NCBI RefSeq assembly: GCF_000328475.2
Contig: NC_026488.1
Coordinates: forward strand, 186,001-250,000
Source of the DNA: Mycosarcoma maydis
Taxonomy: Eukaryota > Basidiomycota > Ustilaginomycetes > Ustilaginales
DNA: 64,000 nucleotides
Reading direction: 5' to 3'
In this document: piece by piece, positions 30,974 through 42,479 of the stretch
Position numbering within the stretch: the first letter of the stretch is position 1
Layout of the letters: each line of letters opens with the position of its first letter
Position numbers and translations under genes: made by a program
Notes under the pieces: generated by a model
Database searches by the model: none
What the model was told of the DNA's origin: nothing
What the model saw: the letters and a program-made list of their open reading frames with translations, nothing else

Positions 30974-33763
30974 ATGTCGATGCCCACCGCCGAATCCGAC
31001 GAGTCGCTCTCGGCGGCCTACGCTTCCAACTACGACAATGCCTACGCCAGTCCGCAATATCATCAGCAGCAGCATCATCATTCATCAGCTCAACAGCACA
31101 AGACGCAGCTGCAGCAGCTTCAGCAGCAAAACTCCACCTCGTCCAATAACGCCGAAGTCGCGCCTGTCTCCTCGTCCGCGTCTAGCTCCAACGCTGGCCT
31201 GTCTCGCCAGGGCGGAAGTGTAGGCTCCTCTGGCTCGCAGTCGTACTACTCTTCGACCACCGCGATACCACAGCAGCAGCAAGCGGCAGCCCACCCATAT
31301 CCACCACAATATTCGAACTACCACCAGCTCCACCACCACCCGCAACACTACCCTTCTCCTCCAACTGGTGCCTATCGGCCACCTCGTCACATCAGCAGCA
31401 ACTATCCCGAACAATCCCATTCAGCCGCCTCCATTTCTGCCAACGCTGCCAACGCTGCCGCCGCTCATCTCGCCCCCACCGCCATCTCTTCCACCATGTA
31501 CGCCCAGTCCAACATCTCAATGCCTGCGCTACGACCCGTCGGTGCAGATCCTTCAGCTAGAGCTCCTCCTCTTGCAGATGACTTTGGCGACTCGTTTGCC
31601 AATATGAACCTTTACGGTACGCCCAAGCTCGGTCCGCAGCGCTCCAAGTCGCCTGCCTACACTTCTGCTTCCGGTGATGCAGCAGCGTCGACCAAGGGCA
31701 TCGCTAGCGCCGCCTCGGTCCGAGCCAATGCCATGTTTGCCAACCAGGAGATCCATCAGTCTGCTTCCGAAGTGCAACCCGAAAACTCGTTGGCTGCCAT
31801 CGCCGACCACATTGATCAGGCAGCCGCCGACCTCGATCCAAATGTCGCCGCTGGCTCAGCCTCCACGCCGTCGCATAACGATCACTCGAGCAGTCATCAC
31901 ACCATGGGTAGCAGCGCATATCACACCAACCAATCCGGTGCAGGTGCAGGTTCCGGTGCAGGTTCAGGCGGTGGCGCACATCCAGACTGGAATCCTCAAC
32001 ACGTCACAGGCAGCAGCGCCAACCACGCCGCCTACGCAGGTCACTATGGTTCCGGCGTACGACAGCATTCGGCTCCCAGCGAACATCCTCCTGGTGCTAG
32101 TGGTGGCGGGCAGTATGCAGCCGGATCCGCCGACGGTCATGCTGCTGGTGCTGCGGATGGAAATCAGATGTCGTGGGATCCCAACGCTGCAGCTGCTGCG
32201 GGCTACTACGCCAATCAGGGAGGAGCAGCGAATGGTGCAGCGCCGCTCTATCATGCATTTCAGCCTCAGGCTCTGCACTCGGCAGGCTATCCCTTTTCTG
32301 CTCAAGCTGGTCACGCTCCCTATGCAGGTGCAGGTGCAGCTACAGGTGCACCCTCAAACTACGAGTCGAACCCTTACTTTGCCGCTGCGTCGGGCTACCT
32401 CGGCTTCCCCGAAGGCGCTGCGCCGGGATTTCCTCCCGGCGCGGACCCCTATGGTGGCGCGGCGGGTGGACCTGGCATGATAGCCATGGCGGGTGCAGGC
32501 GGCGTGCGTCCGAACATGCTTTCTCGACAAGGAACCCAACTGTCCATGATGTCGACCAACTCGAACTCGCTCGCCGGCATGGGCTCGACCAACCCACGTC
32601 GCAAATCCAAAGATGCAGCTCCTCAACAGACGCTTCCCTTCAACAAGTCGTTTGTCGCCGAATATCGACAGCGAATGAAGGGCGATCCCGATCCGGAGGC
32701 GCAATTTGCATATGCCAAGTACCTGATCGAAGCGGCCAAAAAGGTGCACGATCCGGCCGACGGACCAAAGCAGCAGCGCAAGTACCGGGATACCCTCTTG
32801 TCGGAAAGTCTCAAGCTGATCAAGCGTTTGGCGACAACTGGAATGGGGCTGGGCAAGCCTCCGTATGCGGAAGCGCAGTTTTTCCTGGCCAACTGTTTCG
32901 GCAACGGCAGTCTGGGGCTACAGGTGGATCACGAAAAGGCATACAATCTGTACGTGCAGGCGTCCAAGCAGAACCACCCGGCTGCCACGTATCGCACTGC
33001 GGTGTGCAACGAGGTAGGTGCCGGTACGCGACGCGATCATCACCGAGCGGTGCTGTTCTATCGCAAGGCATCGGCGCTGGGCGATACGGCGGGGATGTAT
33101 AAGCTGGGCATGGTGCTGCTGAATGGCATGCTGGGTCAACCGCGCAATGTGCGCGAGGCCATTGTGTGGCTCAAGCGCGCAGCAGCGCAGGCGGACGAGG
33201 ACAACCCGCACGCACTGCACGAACTCGGCCTGCTGCACGAAAAAGCGACAAATGGCGTCGTCCTGCACGACGAGGCGTACGCGCGCGAACTGTTCACGCA
33301 AGCTGCACAGCTCGGCTACTCTCCGTCGCAGTTCAAGCTGGGTTCTGCGTACGAGTACGGCAATCTGACGTGCCCGGTCGATCCACGTCGCAGCATAGCG
33401 TGGTACACGAAAGCAGCGCAAAAAGGCGACGGCGAGTCAGAGCTCGCGCTCTCCGGATGGTATCTCACAGGCTCCGAAGGCGTCTTGAAGCAGAGCGACA
33501 GCGAAGCGTACCTGTGGGCGAGGAGGGCGGCCACCAAAGGGATCCCCAAGGCCGAGTATGCGGTCGGCTACTACTCAGAAGTGGGCATCGGCGTCGCGGC
33601 GAATTTGGACGAGGCGAAACGGTGGTACATGCGTGCCGCCGCTCAGGGCAACAAGAGGGCAATGCAGAGGTTGACCGAACTGAAAAAGTTGAAGGGCGGC
33701 ATGGGCAAGAAGGGCGCCAGACCGACGCGCAAAGATGCCGAAAAGGAATGCGTGGTTATGTGA
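30974..33763 (+). CDS. SKT5: Sel1-repeat chitin synthase activator, Skt5/Chs4 family
   Basis: Regulator that binds and activates class IV chitin synthase (Chs3) at sites of wall growth. 929 residues, no intron. Residues 1-540 are low complexity (Gln/His, Ser, Ala, Gly, Tyr). From about 555 (FNKSFVAEYRQRMKGDPDPEAQFAYAKYLIEAA) to about 915 there is an array of Sel1-like repeats with the usual AYNLYVQASKQNHPAATYRTAV, AVLFYRKASALGDTAGMYKLG, SIAWYTKAAQKGDGESELALS pattern. The protein ends in CVVM, a CaaX prenylation box, as in yeast Skt5. Start is the ATG at 30974. Confidence 0.9.
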   Translation: MSMPTAESDESLSAAYASNYDNAYASPQYHQQQHHHSSAQQHKTQLQQLQQQNSTSSNNAEVAPVSSSASSSNAGLSRQGGSVGSSGSQSYYSSTTAIPQQQQAAAHPYPPQYSNYHQLHHHPQHYPSPPTGAYRPPRHISSNYPEQSHSAASISANAANAAAAHLAPTAISSTMYAQSNISMPALRPVGADPSARAPPLADDFGDSFANMNLYGTPKLGPQRSKSPAYTSASGDAAASTKGIASAASVRANAMFANQEIHQSASEVQPENSLAAIADHIDQAAADLDPNVAAGSASTPSHNDHSSSHHTMGSSAYHTNQSGAGAGSGAGSGGGAHPDWNPQHVTGSSANHAAYAGHYGSGVRQHSAPSEHPPGASGGGQYAAGSADGHAAGAADGNQMSWDPNAAAAAGYYANQGGAANGAAPLYHAFQPQALHSAGYPFSAQAGHAPYAGAGAATGAPSNYESNPYFAAASGYLGFPEGAAPGFPPGADPYGGAAGGPGMIAMAGAGGVRPNMLSRQGTQLSMMSTNSNSLAGMGSTNPRRKSKDAAPQQTLPFNKSFVAEYRQRMKGDPDPEAQFAYAKYLIEAAKKVHDPADGPKQQRKYRDTLLSESLKLIKRLATTGMGLGKPPYAEAQFFLANCFGNGSLGLQVDHEKAYNLYVQASKQNHPAATYRTAVCNEVGAGTRRDHHRAVLFYRKASALGDTAGMYKLGMVLLNGMLGQPRNVREAIVWLKRAAAQADEDNPHALHELGLLHEKATNGVVLHDEAYARELFTQAAQLGYSPSQFKLGSAYEYGNLTCPVDPRRSIAWYTKAAQKGDGESELALSGWYLTGSEGVLKQSDSEAYLWARRAATKGIPKAEYAVGYYSEVGIGVAANLDEAKRWYMRAAAQGNKRAMQRLTELKKLKGGMGKKGARPTRKDAEKECVVM

Positions 33764-34087
33764 GCAGCTGAGCTCGCCGATCACCATCCCGAATGTCTCG
33801 TACAGCGTCACTCGTCACTCGTCACTACCATCTCAAAATTGACCAGCTTCACAGACGGCCAGTCATTCGGTGATCGTGAATCGTGAATCGTAAATCGTGA
33901 ATCGTGAATCACGAATCATGTCTCAGTCAAGAATCGTGAATGTGTGCCACTGTGTGCGACTGAGAATTCTTTTCTTTTGGATGTCTGGAATTGCGTTATT
34001 CGTGATTGGTGAGTGGTTTTGTTTGTCCAGATGTGAATCACACTGACAGACTGGGATTCGTGATTGGTGATTGTGAAGCTGACGTGG
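33764..34087. other. convergent intergenic region with dense motif units
   Basis: Holds the best tandem/inverted array of the ATCGTGA motif (33873-33919) and further units near 33950 and 34005-34080. Confidence 0.6.
33873..33919. repeat. ATCGTGA tandem array with inverted end
   Basis: Five 7-bp units ATCGTGA (third one ATCGTAA) run head to tail and are followed by one unit in opposite sense (ATCACGA) and a degenerate one. It shows most clearly the unit from which the window's interspersed motif is built. Confidence 0.9.
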
Positions 34088-35653
34088 TCAGAGTCTAGCG
34101 CGATGATTGGGCTGGTGGTGCTTGGTGGGATCGAAGCGGTTGCTGTCGGCACTCTGGATACTGGCGCCGTGTTTCTTGATGGTGTGCAGATGGTGTTGGT
34201 GTTGGAAGCTGAATTTGGAGAGGTCGAGGTGTCTTTTGTTGTCGACCAAGCCTTTGACTGTTGCGAAGAGCTCGCCTATGATGGGCAGGAATTTGTACGC
34301 ATGTCCCGAGTCGCCACTGACGACCCACACATTGTTGGCCACATGGGCGTTGTGCGAGCCGATCGCCGGATGGTGGTTGAGCGTATCGAGGATCCAGTTT
34401 TCGTCGAGCGTATCGCTGTACCAGCAAACCCGCGTCTGCATCACGCGCTCTTTGGTAGCAATCGACGGGTAGATCTGCGAGAGCTCAGAGAGCATACATT
34501 CGACTTGGTCAGACGGGATCGTGGTTTCGGCCATGTTGTATCCGACGTCGTCCGACCGAATGCGCTCAGCACCGAGCTCTCTCGACTCGACAGCCACTGC
34601 GGCATGCTCAAGTTTCGAATCTTCAAACCGCGGGTAGCCACGCTTGCTCTCGCGCTGCCGAGGCTTAGGGTACAGATACCCGTTGGAATGATACGCGATC
34701 TTGAGCTGCCATTGCCCATCCTTGAACACCGGTTCGAACTGGTAGAAGCCCGAAGAAAAGTTGATCACCACCGGCGTGTTTTGCAGCGCACGTGCTTCGT
34801 CGTCGGTCAAACGCAGGATGGCTACGCACTGCGCCGATGGACGAGTCATCCACTTTTCAAGGCTCGCACTCGTGTTGCTGGAAACCAGCGGCTGCGCAAG
34901 CGTGGTCAGCAGATCCGACGTCCACGCACCGCACGCCAGGATGATGTGTTGCGCGAAAAACTTTCGTCCATCGTTGGTCTGTACTCCAACCACCTTCTGC
35001 TCTTCCATGAGCAGCGACGTGACGAGCGCGTTCGAGTACACTTGCACACCCTTCTCGATCGCATGCTGCAACAGAGCGCGACATGCATTGTTCGCCTCAG
35101 CCCACCCACCGCGCGGGTTGAAGTAGCCGGTCTGTGTCTTGCCCATCCCCTTGAGCCCGTCGCCCAACCTGGTCTGATCTACACCGCGGAAGATGCGTTG
35201 CACTTTTTCATCATTGTCCAATTTGAACGCTCTCGGCGGCAACGTGGCTCCCGGAGGTGCCACCTCGAGATGCGCATCCTTGTTCTCCCAAGCATGCCTG
35301 ATTCCAGCCTCGACGTACTCGTCGGCGCTTCCACTACCGCCAAAGATGCGTCCTTTGTCACTCGACCGGAACAAGACGCCCACTTCGTGGTAGAAGCGCG
35401 AGAGCACCGGATGCGATCGCCAGCGAGAGATGGCCTCTTTCGCCAAAGTACAGTAGTTGGAATCCGTATAGTCGGCACGGATGATCTTGTTGAGGTCGTG
35501 CGATGCACCGTCGGTAGAAACGAAGCCGTCCGACGAGCGGTCCAGGATGCAGATGCGCGACGACGGCAGAATCGTGGATAGGTACGACGCGATCGATGTG
35601 CCATTCACGCCCGATCCGACGATCACATAGTCAGCATGAGTAGAGCCGCTCAT
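34088..35653 (-). CDS. FAD-dependent amine oxidase of the DAO/fructosyl amino acid oxidase type, peroxisomal
   Basis: 521 residues from the ATG at 35653, chosen because the Rossmann motif follows directly (YVIVGSGVNGTS, G13-G15-G18, with the acidic end of strand two in ICILDRSS). The flavin-fold C terminus has VSGDSGHAYKFLPIIGE, shared by fructosyl amino acid oxidases, sarcosine and L-pipecolate oxidases. These enzymes oxidise secondary amines with O2, making H2O2. The protein ends in ARL, a valid type 1 peroxisomal signal, which fits the family. The substrate cannot be read from sequence alone. The in-frame stretch up to 35935 upstream is taken as leader. Confidence 0.85.
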   Translation of the reverse strand: MSGSTHADYVIVGSGVNGTSIASYLSTILPSSRICILDRSSDGFVSTDGASHDLNKIIRADYTDSNYCTLAKEAISRWRSHPVLSRFYHEVGVLFRSSDKGRIFGGSGSADEYVEAGIRHAWENKDAHLEVAPPGATLPPRAFKLDNDEKVQRIFRGVDQTRLGDGLKGMGKTQTGYFNPRGGWAEANNACRALLQHAIEKGVQVYSNALVTSLLMEEQKVVGVQTNDGRKFFAQHIILACGAWTSDLLTTLAQPLVSSNTSASLEKWMTRPSAQCVAILRLTDDEARALQNTPVVINFSSGFYQFEPVFKDGQWQLKIAYHSNGYLYPKPRQRESKRGYPRFEDSKLEHAAVAVESRELGAERIRSDDVGYNMAETTIPSDQVECMLSELSQIYPSIATKERVMQTRVCWYSDTLDENWILDTLNHHPAIGSHNAHVANNVWVVSGDSGHAYKFLPIIGELFATVKGLVDNKRHLDLSKFSFQHQHHLHTIKKHGASIQSADSNRFDPTKHHQPNHRARL

Positions 35654-36251
35654 CGTGTCGTTCGTTCCGGACAGGCTCGTGATGTAAGTCACGAGTCCGT
35701 GAGTGTTGCGCCGTTGTGATGATGGTACGAAGCCAAGACGTTCAAAGACGTGGATCTCTTGATCTGTTCCACTTATCAGACACTCGATTCTGCCCCCCAC
35801 CAGACTTGGTCCGACCACACCGCTCCAAGCAACATGCACTTCATCACGAATTCTTGCTTCACTTTCCAGTGTCGAACCCACCTTCCGATTCGTGATTCTT
35901 CTCGACCCACTCGTCACTCTGCTGTGCCGAGGCACAACTCTTAATCTTGTTTATTATATTTTTTTTTCGCCGATAACTTGGATAAGATTCACGTATTCGT
36001 GATTGTGATTATCCCTTGAATTTCACCGAGCAAGATTCGTGATTGAGCGCCGCGGCACTTCGGCGAATTGCCGAAGCTCGCCAACTTGGTGCTTTGCTGA
36101 ACGCTTCCACGCTTCGATATCGCTCACATTTTACGCTTTTCCTATCGACTCGTGCCTTGCACCTAGGTCCATCTAGGTCCACACATCTCAATCACGCACT
36201 AGTCGGTATTCCATACCAGTTCTTGAACCTACACGAACTGAGACGACCGTG
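35654..36251. other. intergenic region between FAD oxidase and PRP22
   Basis: Upstream DNA of the oxidase and downstream DNA of PRP22. AT-rich at 35940-36010, with motif units near 35990, 36005 and 36030. No gene. Confidence 0.5.
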
Positions 36252-39200
36252 TTAACCAAATGTCTGACTGCTCTTGCCCACCCGCTTGACCTTGCTCAAG
36301 CGCCACTCATCCTGGTGCTTGGCAAACCGATCGAACAGCGGTGCCACCTTCTCCTGCCTCTTCCTCTTGCTGATGTTCAACGCATCTGCAGTCCTGAAGA
36401 ACCTCGGTGCCACCTCCACCAGCCATTTTGGCTCGATCGCCGTCACCTCCCTCATATACTCGCGCGTGGTCAACACCACTTCGTGGTAAACGCAGTATTC
36501 GGGTGCCCGATTAAACAGCGCTGAGCTCGGGTGGATGTACACCGAGCCACCCGATTCCGCCAGAGACTTGTACCCCTCCTGAGGATCCTTCTTGGCCGCA
36601 TTTCTAAAGTAGCCCGAACAGATCGCCTTGCGAACGCGGTTGTAGTTCTTACCACACGACACAATGTCGTGCTTGTACCGGTCCATAATGCCAACCAGCT
36701 GCTTCCTCACATCCTGCGCCCGACGCAGCGATCGACCTTGTACAAAGTTGTCCATACACCACGGCATGCTGAACTTGCTTGCCGCCCATCCGTTGTACAC
36801 GCCCAGCAGAGTCAGATGGTCTCCTTCCGGCTGGAAAAACTTGGCCTTCTTGGCGTCCGCTTGCGTCTGCTTATCTTTGGGTCGGTAGAACACGTTCTGC
36901 ACCGACAGCATCGCGACAATGGAAAGCATCTCTTCCGAACATCCTAGATCGACGCTGGCGATCAGCATCTTGGACATCATCGGTTCCATGGGGAAGTCAG
37001 CCATCTTCCTGCCCAACCGAGTGAGCAAGCCCTCGTCGTCCAATGCGGAAAGAGCGTAGAGCGATTCCAAGGCGGTCAGCAGCGTCTGCGCAGGTGGCGG
37101 ATCCATAAAGTCAAAGTTGACCAGATCATTGATACCCATCGCTTTCAAAGCCAGGATCGTCGATGCTAGGTTCTGGCGCTGGATATCAGGAATCGAGTTG
37201 GGCAGCATCTCGTTTCGATACGCCGCTTCCGTGTACAGTCGATAGCATTTGCCCGGTCCCGTCCGTCCAGCTCGTCCGGCACGCTGTCGAGCTTGCGCCT
37301 GCGAAATTGGCGTCACCACCAGCGAGTCCATGCCCAACCTGGGATCGTATGCGTTCTGCTTGACAAATCCAGGATCGACCACGTAGTAGATGCCATCGAT
37401 CGTGATGCTCGTCTCGGCGATATTGGTCGCCAAGATGACTTTTCGAGATCCGGCGGGTGTAGGCTCAAAGATACGCGTTTGCATTTCGGACGGTAGCGCA
37501 GAGTAGACCGGTAAAATGATCAGTTCGGGCACGCTAGGTCCCAACGCCTTCATGCGCTCAAACAGGATCTCGCAGCTTGTATCGATCTCTTCCTGCCCCG
37601 TGAGGAAGACGAGGATGTCGCCGGTGGGTTCCGAAAGGTGAATCTGCATCACCGTGATCAGCGCTGCATCCAAGTAGTCCGGTTCCGGTTCTTTTGTGTA
37701 CAGAATCTCGACAGGATACGTTCGTCCGGGAATGGTAAAGATTGGACAGCCGAAAAAGTAGGTGGAAAACTTTTCCGCATCCAACGTTGCCGATGTGACG
37801 ATGAGCTTGAGATCCGGTCTCCGTTTGAGTGCCTTTTTAAGCAGTCCAAACAGAACGTCGGTTGCAATCGTGCGTTCGTGTGCCTCGTCGAGCATGATGA
37901 CCGAGTAGTTGGATACGTCGGGATCCACAAGACACTCTCGTTGAAGCATACCGTCCGTCATGTACTTGATCTTGGTTTCTGGGCTGGTGCAGTCCTCGAA
38001 ACGGATCGTATAGCCCACCTCTTGCCCGACTCTACACCCAACTTCCTCGGCAACACGTTTGGCGACACTCACAGCTGCTACACGCCTCGGCTGCGTACAT
38101 CCGATCTTGCCGCGATCAGCAAATCCCTCTTCGGCCAAGTATTGCGTCATCTGCGTCGTTTTGCCCGAGCCAGTGTCTCCGACTACGATCAAGACTTGGT
38201 TGTCGCGAATCGCTTGCACCAGCTCTTGTCGCAACTTAAAGATGGGCAAGCTTTGACGCTGTTCTTGCATAGAAAGGTTGGTGATGCGGCCGAAAGTGGT
38301 GGCCTTGTTGAACGTCTCCTTCTTCCAAGCAGGTTGATCCTGCGCCTTTGCACCGAGGATGTTGCCGCGTCGATCCTGGGCAAACATGCGATCACCCTGC
38401 TGCGCCATGGGGTCGAGCCAGCCGGAAGTCATATCAGCCGCTTCGGCATCAGCTTCCTCTTCCGCCTCTTGCTTGCGAAGCTCCCTGCGCTCTTTGGCGA
38501 GTGTAGCACCGGCCATGGCAGCTCGGTTGAGCGTTCCATCGGGTGCTTTGACGATCTTGACAGGCGACATTTCGATGGAAGAGCTAGTTTGACCTTTGAG
38601 GAAAGGCGCTTCTTTCTCGTTGACTTCAATGTCAATCTCCTCATCGTCATCGTCTGCACCAGGTTGTGTATTGGGCGTACGCAGGTCTTCCTCCAGGAGT
38701 TCGGGGTAGTCGCTGGCTTTGGCAACACCACTGGCGATGAGTTGACGCAGCTCCCAGCGTTCGGGACTAGTGAGCCGTTTCATGCTTCTACCACGACCGT
38801 CTTCTTTGACGGCGATACCGCTTCCAGCTCCGTTGCTTCCTCTGGTGCCACCTAAGGGTGCGCTATTGGCACCACTGGCAGAACGAGCGGCGTGGCGTTC
38901 GCGTTCCTCTGCCATTTCTGCCTCGGTTTTGATGCGGAGGTGCGGCGTGAGATCTCGTCCAGTTGCTTGATCGACATCTTTCATGGATAGACCAATGCGG
39001 TCGCCAACGACCGACATGACTTTGACTTTGACCCTCTGACCTCGGGAAAGAAGGTCGGAGGGATGGTTGACGCGCGTGCCTGCTGCAATCGAGCCAATGT
39101 GAACCATGCCCTCAAAACGACCGCGGAGACCTTCAAGACTGACAAAGACGCCAAAATCGCGCATGTTACTGACCTGACCTTCATAGATCTTGTAGAGTTG

Positions 39201-39857
39201 CGGTCGGTCGTCGGGAGTTGGGCGGGATAGATGGGATGGTGGACGGTCATCTCGACCTCTGCGGGACGAGGAAGAGGAGGAAGCTGCACGATTTTCGTCA
39301 TTGTCGTACCTGTTCGCCTTGCCCGGGGGCGGAGAACGGATGCCGTTGTGTCTTGCATGGCCGTTGGCATGTGATGCGGACTTTGCAGCAGCCATGTCTT
39401 CAAACTCCTTGAGAAAGTCGTCGACAGCATTGCGACCCTTGTCCTCGGAAGGTTGCCATTCCTGGTCTTTGATGGCGAGACCTGGAAACATGCGCGCCTT
39501 TCTCTCGCGCTCCTCGTCTTCCGCCGTCGCCTTCTCTTTTCCCTTTGCGCTGGGTGAAGCAGAGCCGGGTTTGTCGTTGGTGGAAGCTTTGGAGGCGGAA
39601 GGTTTCTTGTGTTTAGGATGCAATCGAAGAATGAGCCGGTCGAGGTTGGTGACAAAACTGTCAGGGAAATCGGCACCTACTTCGGAAAGCTTAGATTTAA
39701 AGTCTGCGACAGAAGTGGCTGAGTCGTGTAGCGACAGGATGAACTCTGCGAGGACGCGATCGTTGATGCCGGTGTGGTTGAGCAGCTCGTTTGCGACTTT
39801 GCCTGTGAGGGAGAGAAGTTCGAGCTGGTAGAGCTCGTCGTCTGGTTTTGACGCCAT
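36252..39857 (-). CDS. PRP22: DEAH-box RNA helicase Prp22/DHX8
   Basis: Spliceosomal ATPase that releases mature mRNA after the second splicing step. 1201 residues from the ATG at 39857 ([17 protein letters not shown], the usual Prp22 N terminus). The longer frame upstream is leader. An S1 RNA-binding domain is at about 220-300 ([18 protein letters not shown] ... [10 protein letters not shown]). The helicase core begins near 535 ([14 protein letters not shown]): Walker [11 protein letters not shown] (about 560), [19 protein letters not shown] (about 654), [35 protein letters not shown]. The DEAH C-terminal domains (winged helix, ratchet, OB) follow, with [14 protein letters not shown] and [19 protein letters not shown]. 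No intron. Confidence 0.96.
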   Translation of the reverse strand: MASKPDDELYQLELLSLTGKVANELLNHTGINDRVLAEFILSLHDSATSVADFKSKLSEVGADFPDSFVTNLDRLILRLHPKHKKPSASKASTNDKPGSASPSAKGKEKATAEDEERERKARMFPGLAIKDQEWQPSEDKGRNAVDDFLKEFEDMAAAKSASHANGHARHNGIRSPPPGKANRYDNDENRAASSSSSSRRGRDDRPPSHLSRPTPDDRPQLYKIYEGQVSNMRDFGVFVSLEGLRGRFEGMVHIGSIAAGTRVNHPSDLLSRGQRVKVKVMSVVGDRIGLSMKDVDQATGRDLTPHLRIKTEAEMAEERERHAARSASGANSAPLGGTRGSNGAGSGIAVKEDGRGRSMKRLTSPERWELRQLIASGVAKASDYPELLEEDLRTPNTQPGADDDDEEIDIEVNEKEAPFLKGQTSSSIEMSPVKIVKAPDGTLNRAAMAGATLAKERRELRKQEAEEEADAEAADMTSGWLDPMAQQGDRMFAQDRRGNILGAKAQDQPAWKKETFNKATTFGRITNLSMQEQRQSLPIFKLRQELVQAIRDNQVLIVVGDTGSGKTTQMTQYLAEEGFADRGKIGCTQPRRVAAVSVAKRVAEEVGCRVGQEVGYTIRFEDCTSPETKIKYMTDGMLQRECLVDPDVSNYSVIMLDEAHERTIATDVLFGLLKKALKRRPDLKLIVTSATLDAEKFSTYFFGCPIFTIPGRTYPVEILYTKEPEPDYLDAALITVMQIHLSEPTGDILVFLTGQEEIDTSCEILFERMKALGPSVPELIILPVYSALPSEMQTRIFEPTPAGSRKVILATNIAETSITIDGIYYVVDPGFVKQNAYDPRLGMDSLVVTPISQAQARQRAGRAGRTGPGKCYRLYTEAAYRNEMLPNSIPDIQRQNLASTILALKAMGINDLVNFDFMDPPPAQTLLTALESLYALSALDDEGLLTRLGRKMADFPMEPMMSKMLIASVDLGCSEEMLSIVAMLSVQNVFYRPKDKQTQADAKKAKFFQPEGDHLTLLGVYNGWAASKFSMPWCMDNFVQGRSLRRAQDVRKQLVGIMDRYKHDIVSCGKNYNRVRKAICSGYFRNAAKKDPQEGYKSLAESGGSVYIHPSSALFNRAPEYCVYHEVVLTTREYMREVTAIEPKWLVEVAPRFFRTADALNISKRKRQEKVAPLFDRFAKHQDEWRLSKVKRVGKSSQTFG

Positions 39858-40564
39858 TACGTGGAGAGCGACTTGCGCTTGCTGCCAGCTGATTGTACTG
39901 TGCTTGGATAAGGAGGATGATGGTCGCTGTGACAGTAGTAGGTTGATGAGCTGCCAACCCTGTTGGGTGCGCAGCGGCAACCTCTTGCATAGAACCCTGA
40001 GCGAGACGGAAAGTGCTGCGCAGCCTAGAAAATTCGAGCTCGGAAATCGGACAGCGAATCTTTTATCGGGGTGCAAGACAAGCCCGATGGAACGAGATGA
40101 GAATTTTCACAGTGTTGGAGAGGCAGAGTCTGTGAAAGAGGTGCGAGTTGCGAGTTGCGAGCTGCAAGGTCCCACGTCTCGCTCGACACGCAGCGGCGGC
40201 ACACATAAATCACGAATAATCGTGAATCGTGAATGGTTCGTCATTAAGTTAACTTAGTAGGAAATTAACCATTCGTGATTCGCAATCACAAATTATCATA
40301 ACCGCCACAGTCACAGTGACTTGACAGCAGCTGCAGTCACGAGTCAAACAACCAAGCACGAAGGGCTGTGACAATCCGTCATTTTGCCTAGGGGCACGAG
40401 CCAACCTTGAACCCCAGTCGGGTGTCATGCTGTGATGTTCCTGTATGTTTCAATTTATTAATCGTGAATCACGAATAGGTCCAGAAACTTGATTCACGAT
40501 TCACACTCGTGAATGGAGTCGAGTATAGCCTCACTCGGTGTCGATCCGTCGTGCTCTCTCTCCC

Positions 40565-40595
<31 letters not shown>

Positions 40596-40803
40596 CTTCG
40601 TCTATCTCTACCTTTGCCGATCTGGTCACCTTGCAAAGCTTGATCGAAATTCCTGCCGTCCCAGACCAGGCTTTTATGCTCCCCCTCGAACTCGAACAAG
40701 AGATTAGCAGCAGTCGACGACGCACGGTCTGGCACTCAACCAGCGACCCTTCAGACGAGCCAGTATTCTCGACAAGCCGTTCTGAATCGCCAAGACTCTC
40801 GCC
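39858..40803. other. divergent promoter region PRP22 / DGAT2
   Basis: About 950 bases with motif units (40208-40235, about 40265, 40459-40515) and a CT microsatellite (40552-40599) roughly 200 bases ahead of the DGAT2 ATG. No gene. Confidence 0.55.
40552..40599. repeat. CT-rich microsatellite
   Basis: Runs of CTCTCTC and TTTCTCTC; likely part of the DGAT2 core promoter or leader. Confidence 0.85.
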
Positions 40804-42233
40804 ATGGCACCTCACCATCCTGCGTCCGAGACGGCGGGACAGAGGGCACAGCCTCACGACGCCGACGACACGTCTTTACAAGCCTCGAGCACAACCACAA
40901 GCGGTGAAGCCCCTTCGGATGCTTCAAAGTCCAAAAGCGATCCCACCAACAAAGAGAATGTCATCCGGTAAGTGGGCAGTTCATTTGTTGGCGTCTCACG
41001 CTGTTGTGGACGGTTGATCGCTGACCTCTTGCCTCTCGCTTTGACCAAACGCGCAGCTTTGCACCCATCTCAATCCCACGCAGTCGTCGACTGCAAACGC
41101 TCGGTGTCCTGTTTTGGGCGTTACTCCTGCCTATCTGTCTCAGCATCTTCTTCCTGCTTCTCTCGTTTCCTATTCTGTGGCCTGTCCTAATCCCCTACCT
41201 GGTGTGGATCAACTTTATCGACAAAGCACCGGAGAACGGCGGTCGCCGATTCTCTTGGGTTCGCAAACTCCCCGTGTTTCGCTACTTTGCCGAATACTTT
41301 CCCATCTCCATGATCAAGACCACCAACCTTCCAGCCGATCGGCCTTACATCTTTGGCTACCATCCACACGGCATCCTCGGCGTTGCAGCGGTCGCCAACC
41401 TTGCTACAGACGCCACCGAGTTTCCCGAGAGCTTCCCTGGCATCACACCGCATCTTTTGACACTGGCGACCAACTTTACCATCCCGCTCTTCCGAGATTG
41501 CTTGATGGCCATGGGCATCTGCAGCGTTTCGAAGCGCAGTTGCGAGGCGATTTTGAGAAAGGGAAAGGGAAGTGCGATTGCGATTGTCGTGGGAGGTGCA
41601 AGTGAGAGCTTGGCAGCGCATCCGGGTACCGCGGATCTGACGTTAAAGAGGAGGTTGGGGTTCATCAAAATCGCTATTCGAAACGGAGCTGATCTGGTGC
41701 CCGTCTTCTCGTTTGGAGAGAACGACGTGTACGAGCAGCTGAGCAATGAGGAGGGGACCAAAATTTACGCTCTGCAGAAACAGTTTCAGGCGTTGTTCGG
41801 CTTCACATTACCGTTCTTCCACGGAAGAGGTCTGTTCAATTACAGTGTTGGTCTGATGCCCTATCGACATCCAATCGTTAGCGTCGGTAAGTAATCCAAG
41901 ACGGGAGACTCGAGGCGAGAAAGAGAAAGCGAAAGTGAAAGAAAAAGAAAAATCAGCTGAAAAATCCGCTCTGTTGACACGAAACTCGATTGCAATGCAC
42001 AGTTGGCAAGCCAATACACGTCAAGAAGAACCCAAACCCCAGCAAAGAGGAGATCGAGGAAGTGCAGCATCGATACATTGAGGAACTCATGAAGTAAGTC
42101 TTGCTCAAGTCGACAAATCGTGCAGGAGCAGTATGCTGACGCAGACCTTGCCCTTGTGTGAAATAGCATTTGGGAGACGTGGAAAGACGCGTATGCTGCT
42201 AACCGCACCAAGGAGCTTACGATCGTCGCCTAG
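40804..42233 (+). CDS. DGA1: diacylglycerol O-acyltransferase, DGAT2 family
   Basis: ER/lipid-droplet enzyme that makes triacylglycerol from diacylglycerol and acyl-CoA. Four exons: 40804-40967, 41057-41886, 42003-42093, 42167-42233. All introns are GTAAGT to AG, and the joined frame gives 383 residues. Residues 1-54 (exon 1) are a polar Ser/Thr-rich cytosolic tail. A hydrophobic hairpin follows (about 67-98: GVLFWALLLPICLSIFFLLL...). Family motifs: AEYFPI, YHPHG with catalytic HPHG at 157-160, GGASESL, and RLGFIKIAIRNGADLVPVFSFGEND. The last exons give VVGKPIHVKKNPNPSKEEI and the short C terminus. Confidence 0.95.
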
Positions 42234-42479
42234 CAATGCGCTCATTTGTAATTAGGATTCTCGTGCAACAGGACGATATGTGCGGGTGCAGCCGGCTTCA
42301 AACGAGCAAATGAGCAGTGAGTGGCAGTGCAGGTCTGTGCTTGATAGCTCACATGCGATGAGGACGTGTTGAAAGCAATGATGCATTTGTGATTGATTAC
42401 ATTGTACAGCGTAAAGTTGTGGTCGAGGCAATCGGTGGTCGAGATGCTGCATTGTGGCTTGAAAGGCAAACATTGACGT

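Noticed and set aside
34064..35581. 505-codon plus-strand frame
   Set aside because: Exactly antisense to the FAD oxidase, whose Rossmann motif and family signatures are clear; the plus frame has no recognisable domain.
37638..38855. 405-codon plus-strand frame
   Set aside because: Antisense of the Prp22 helicase core.
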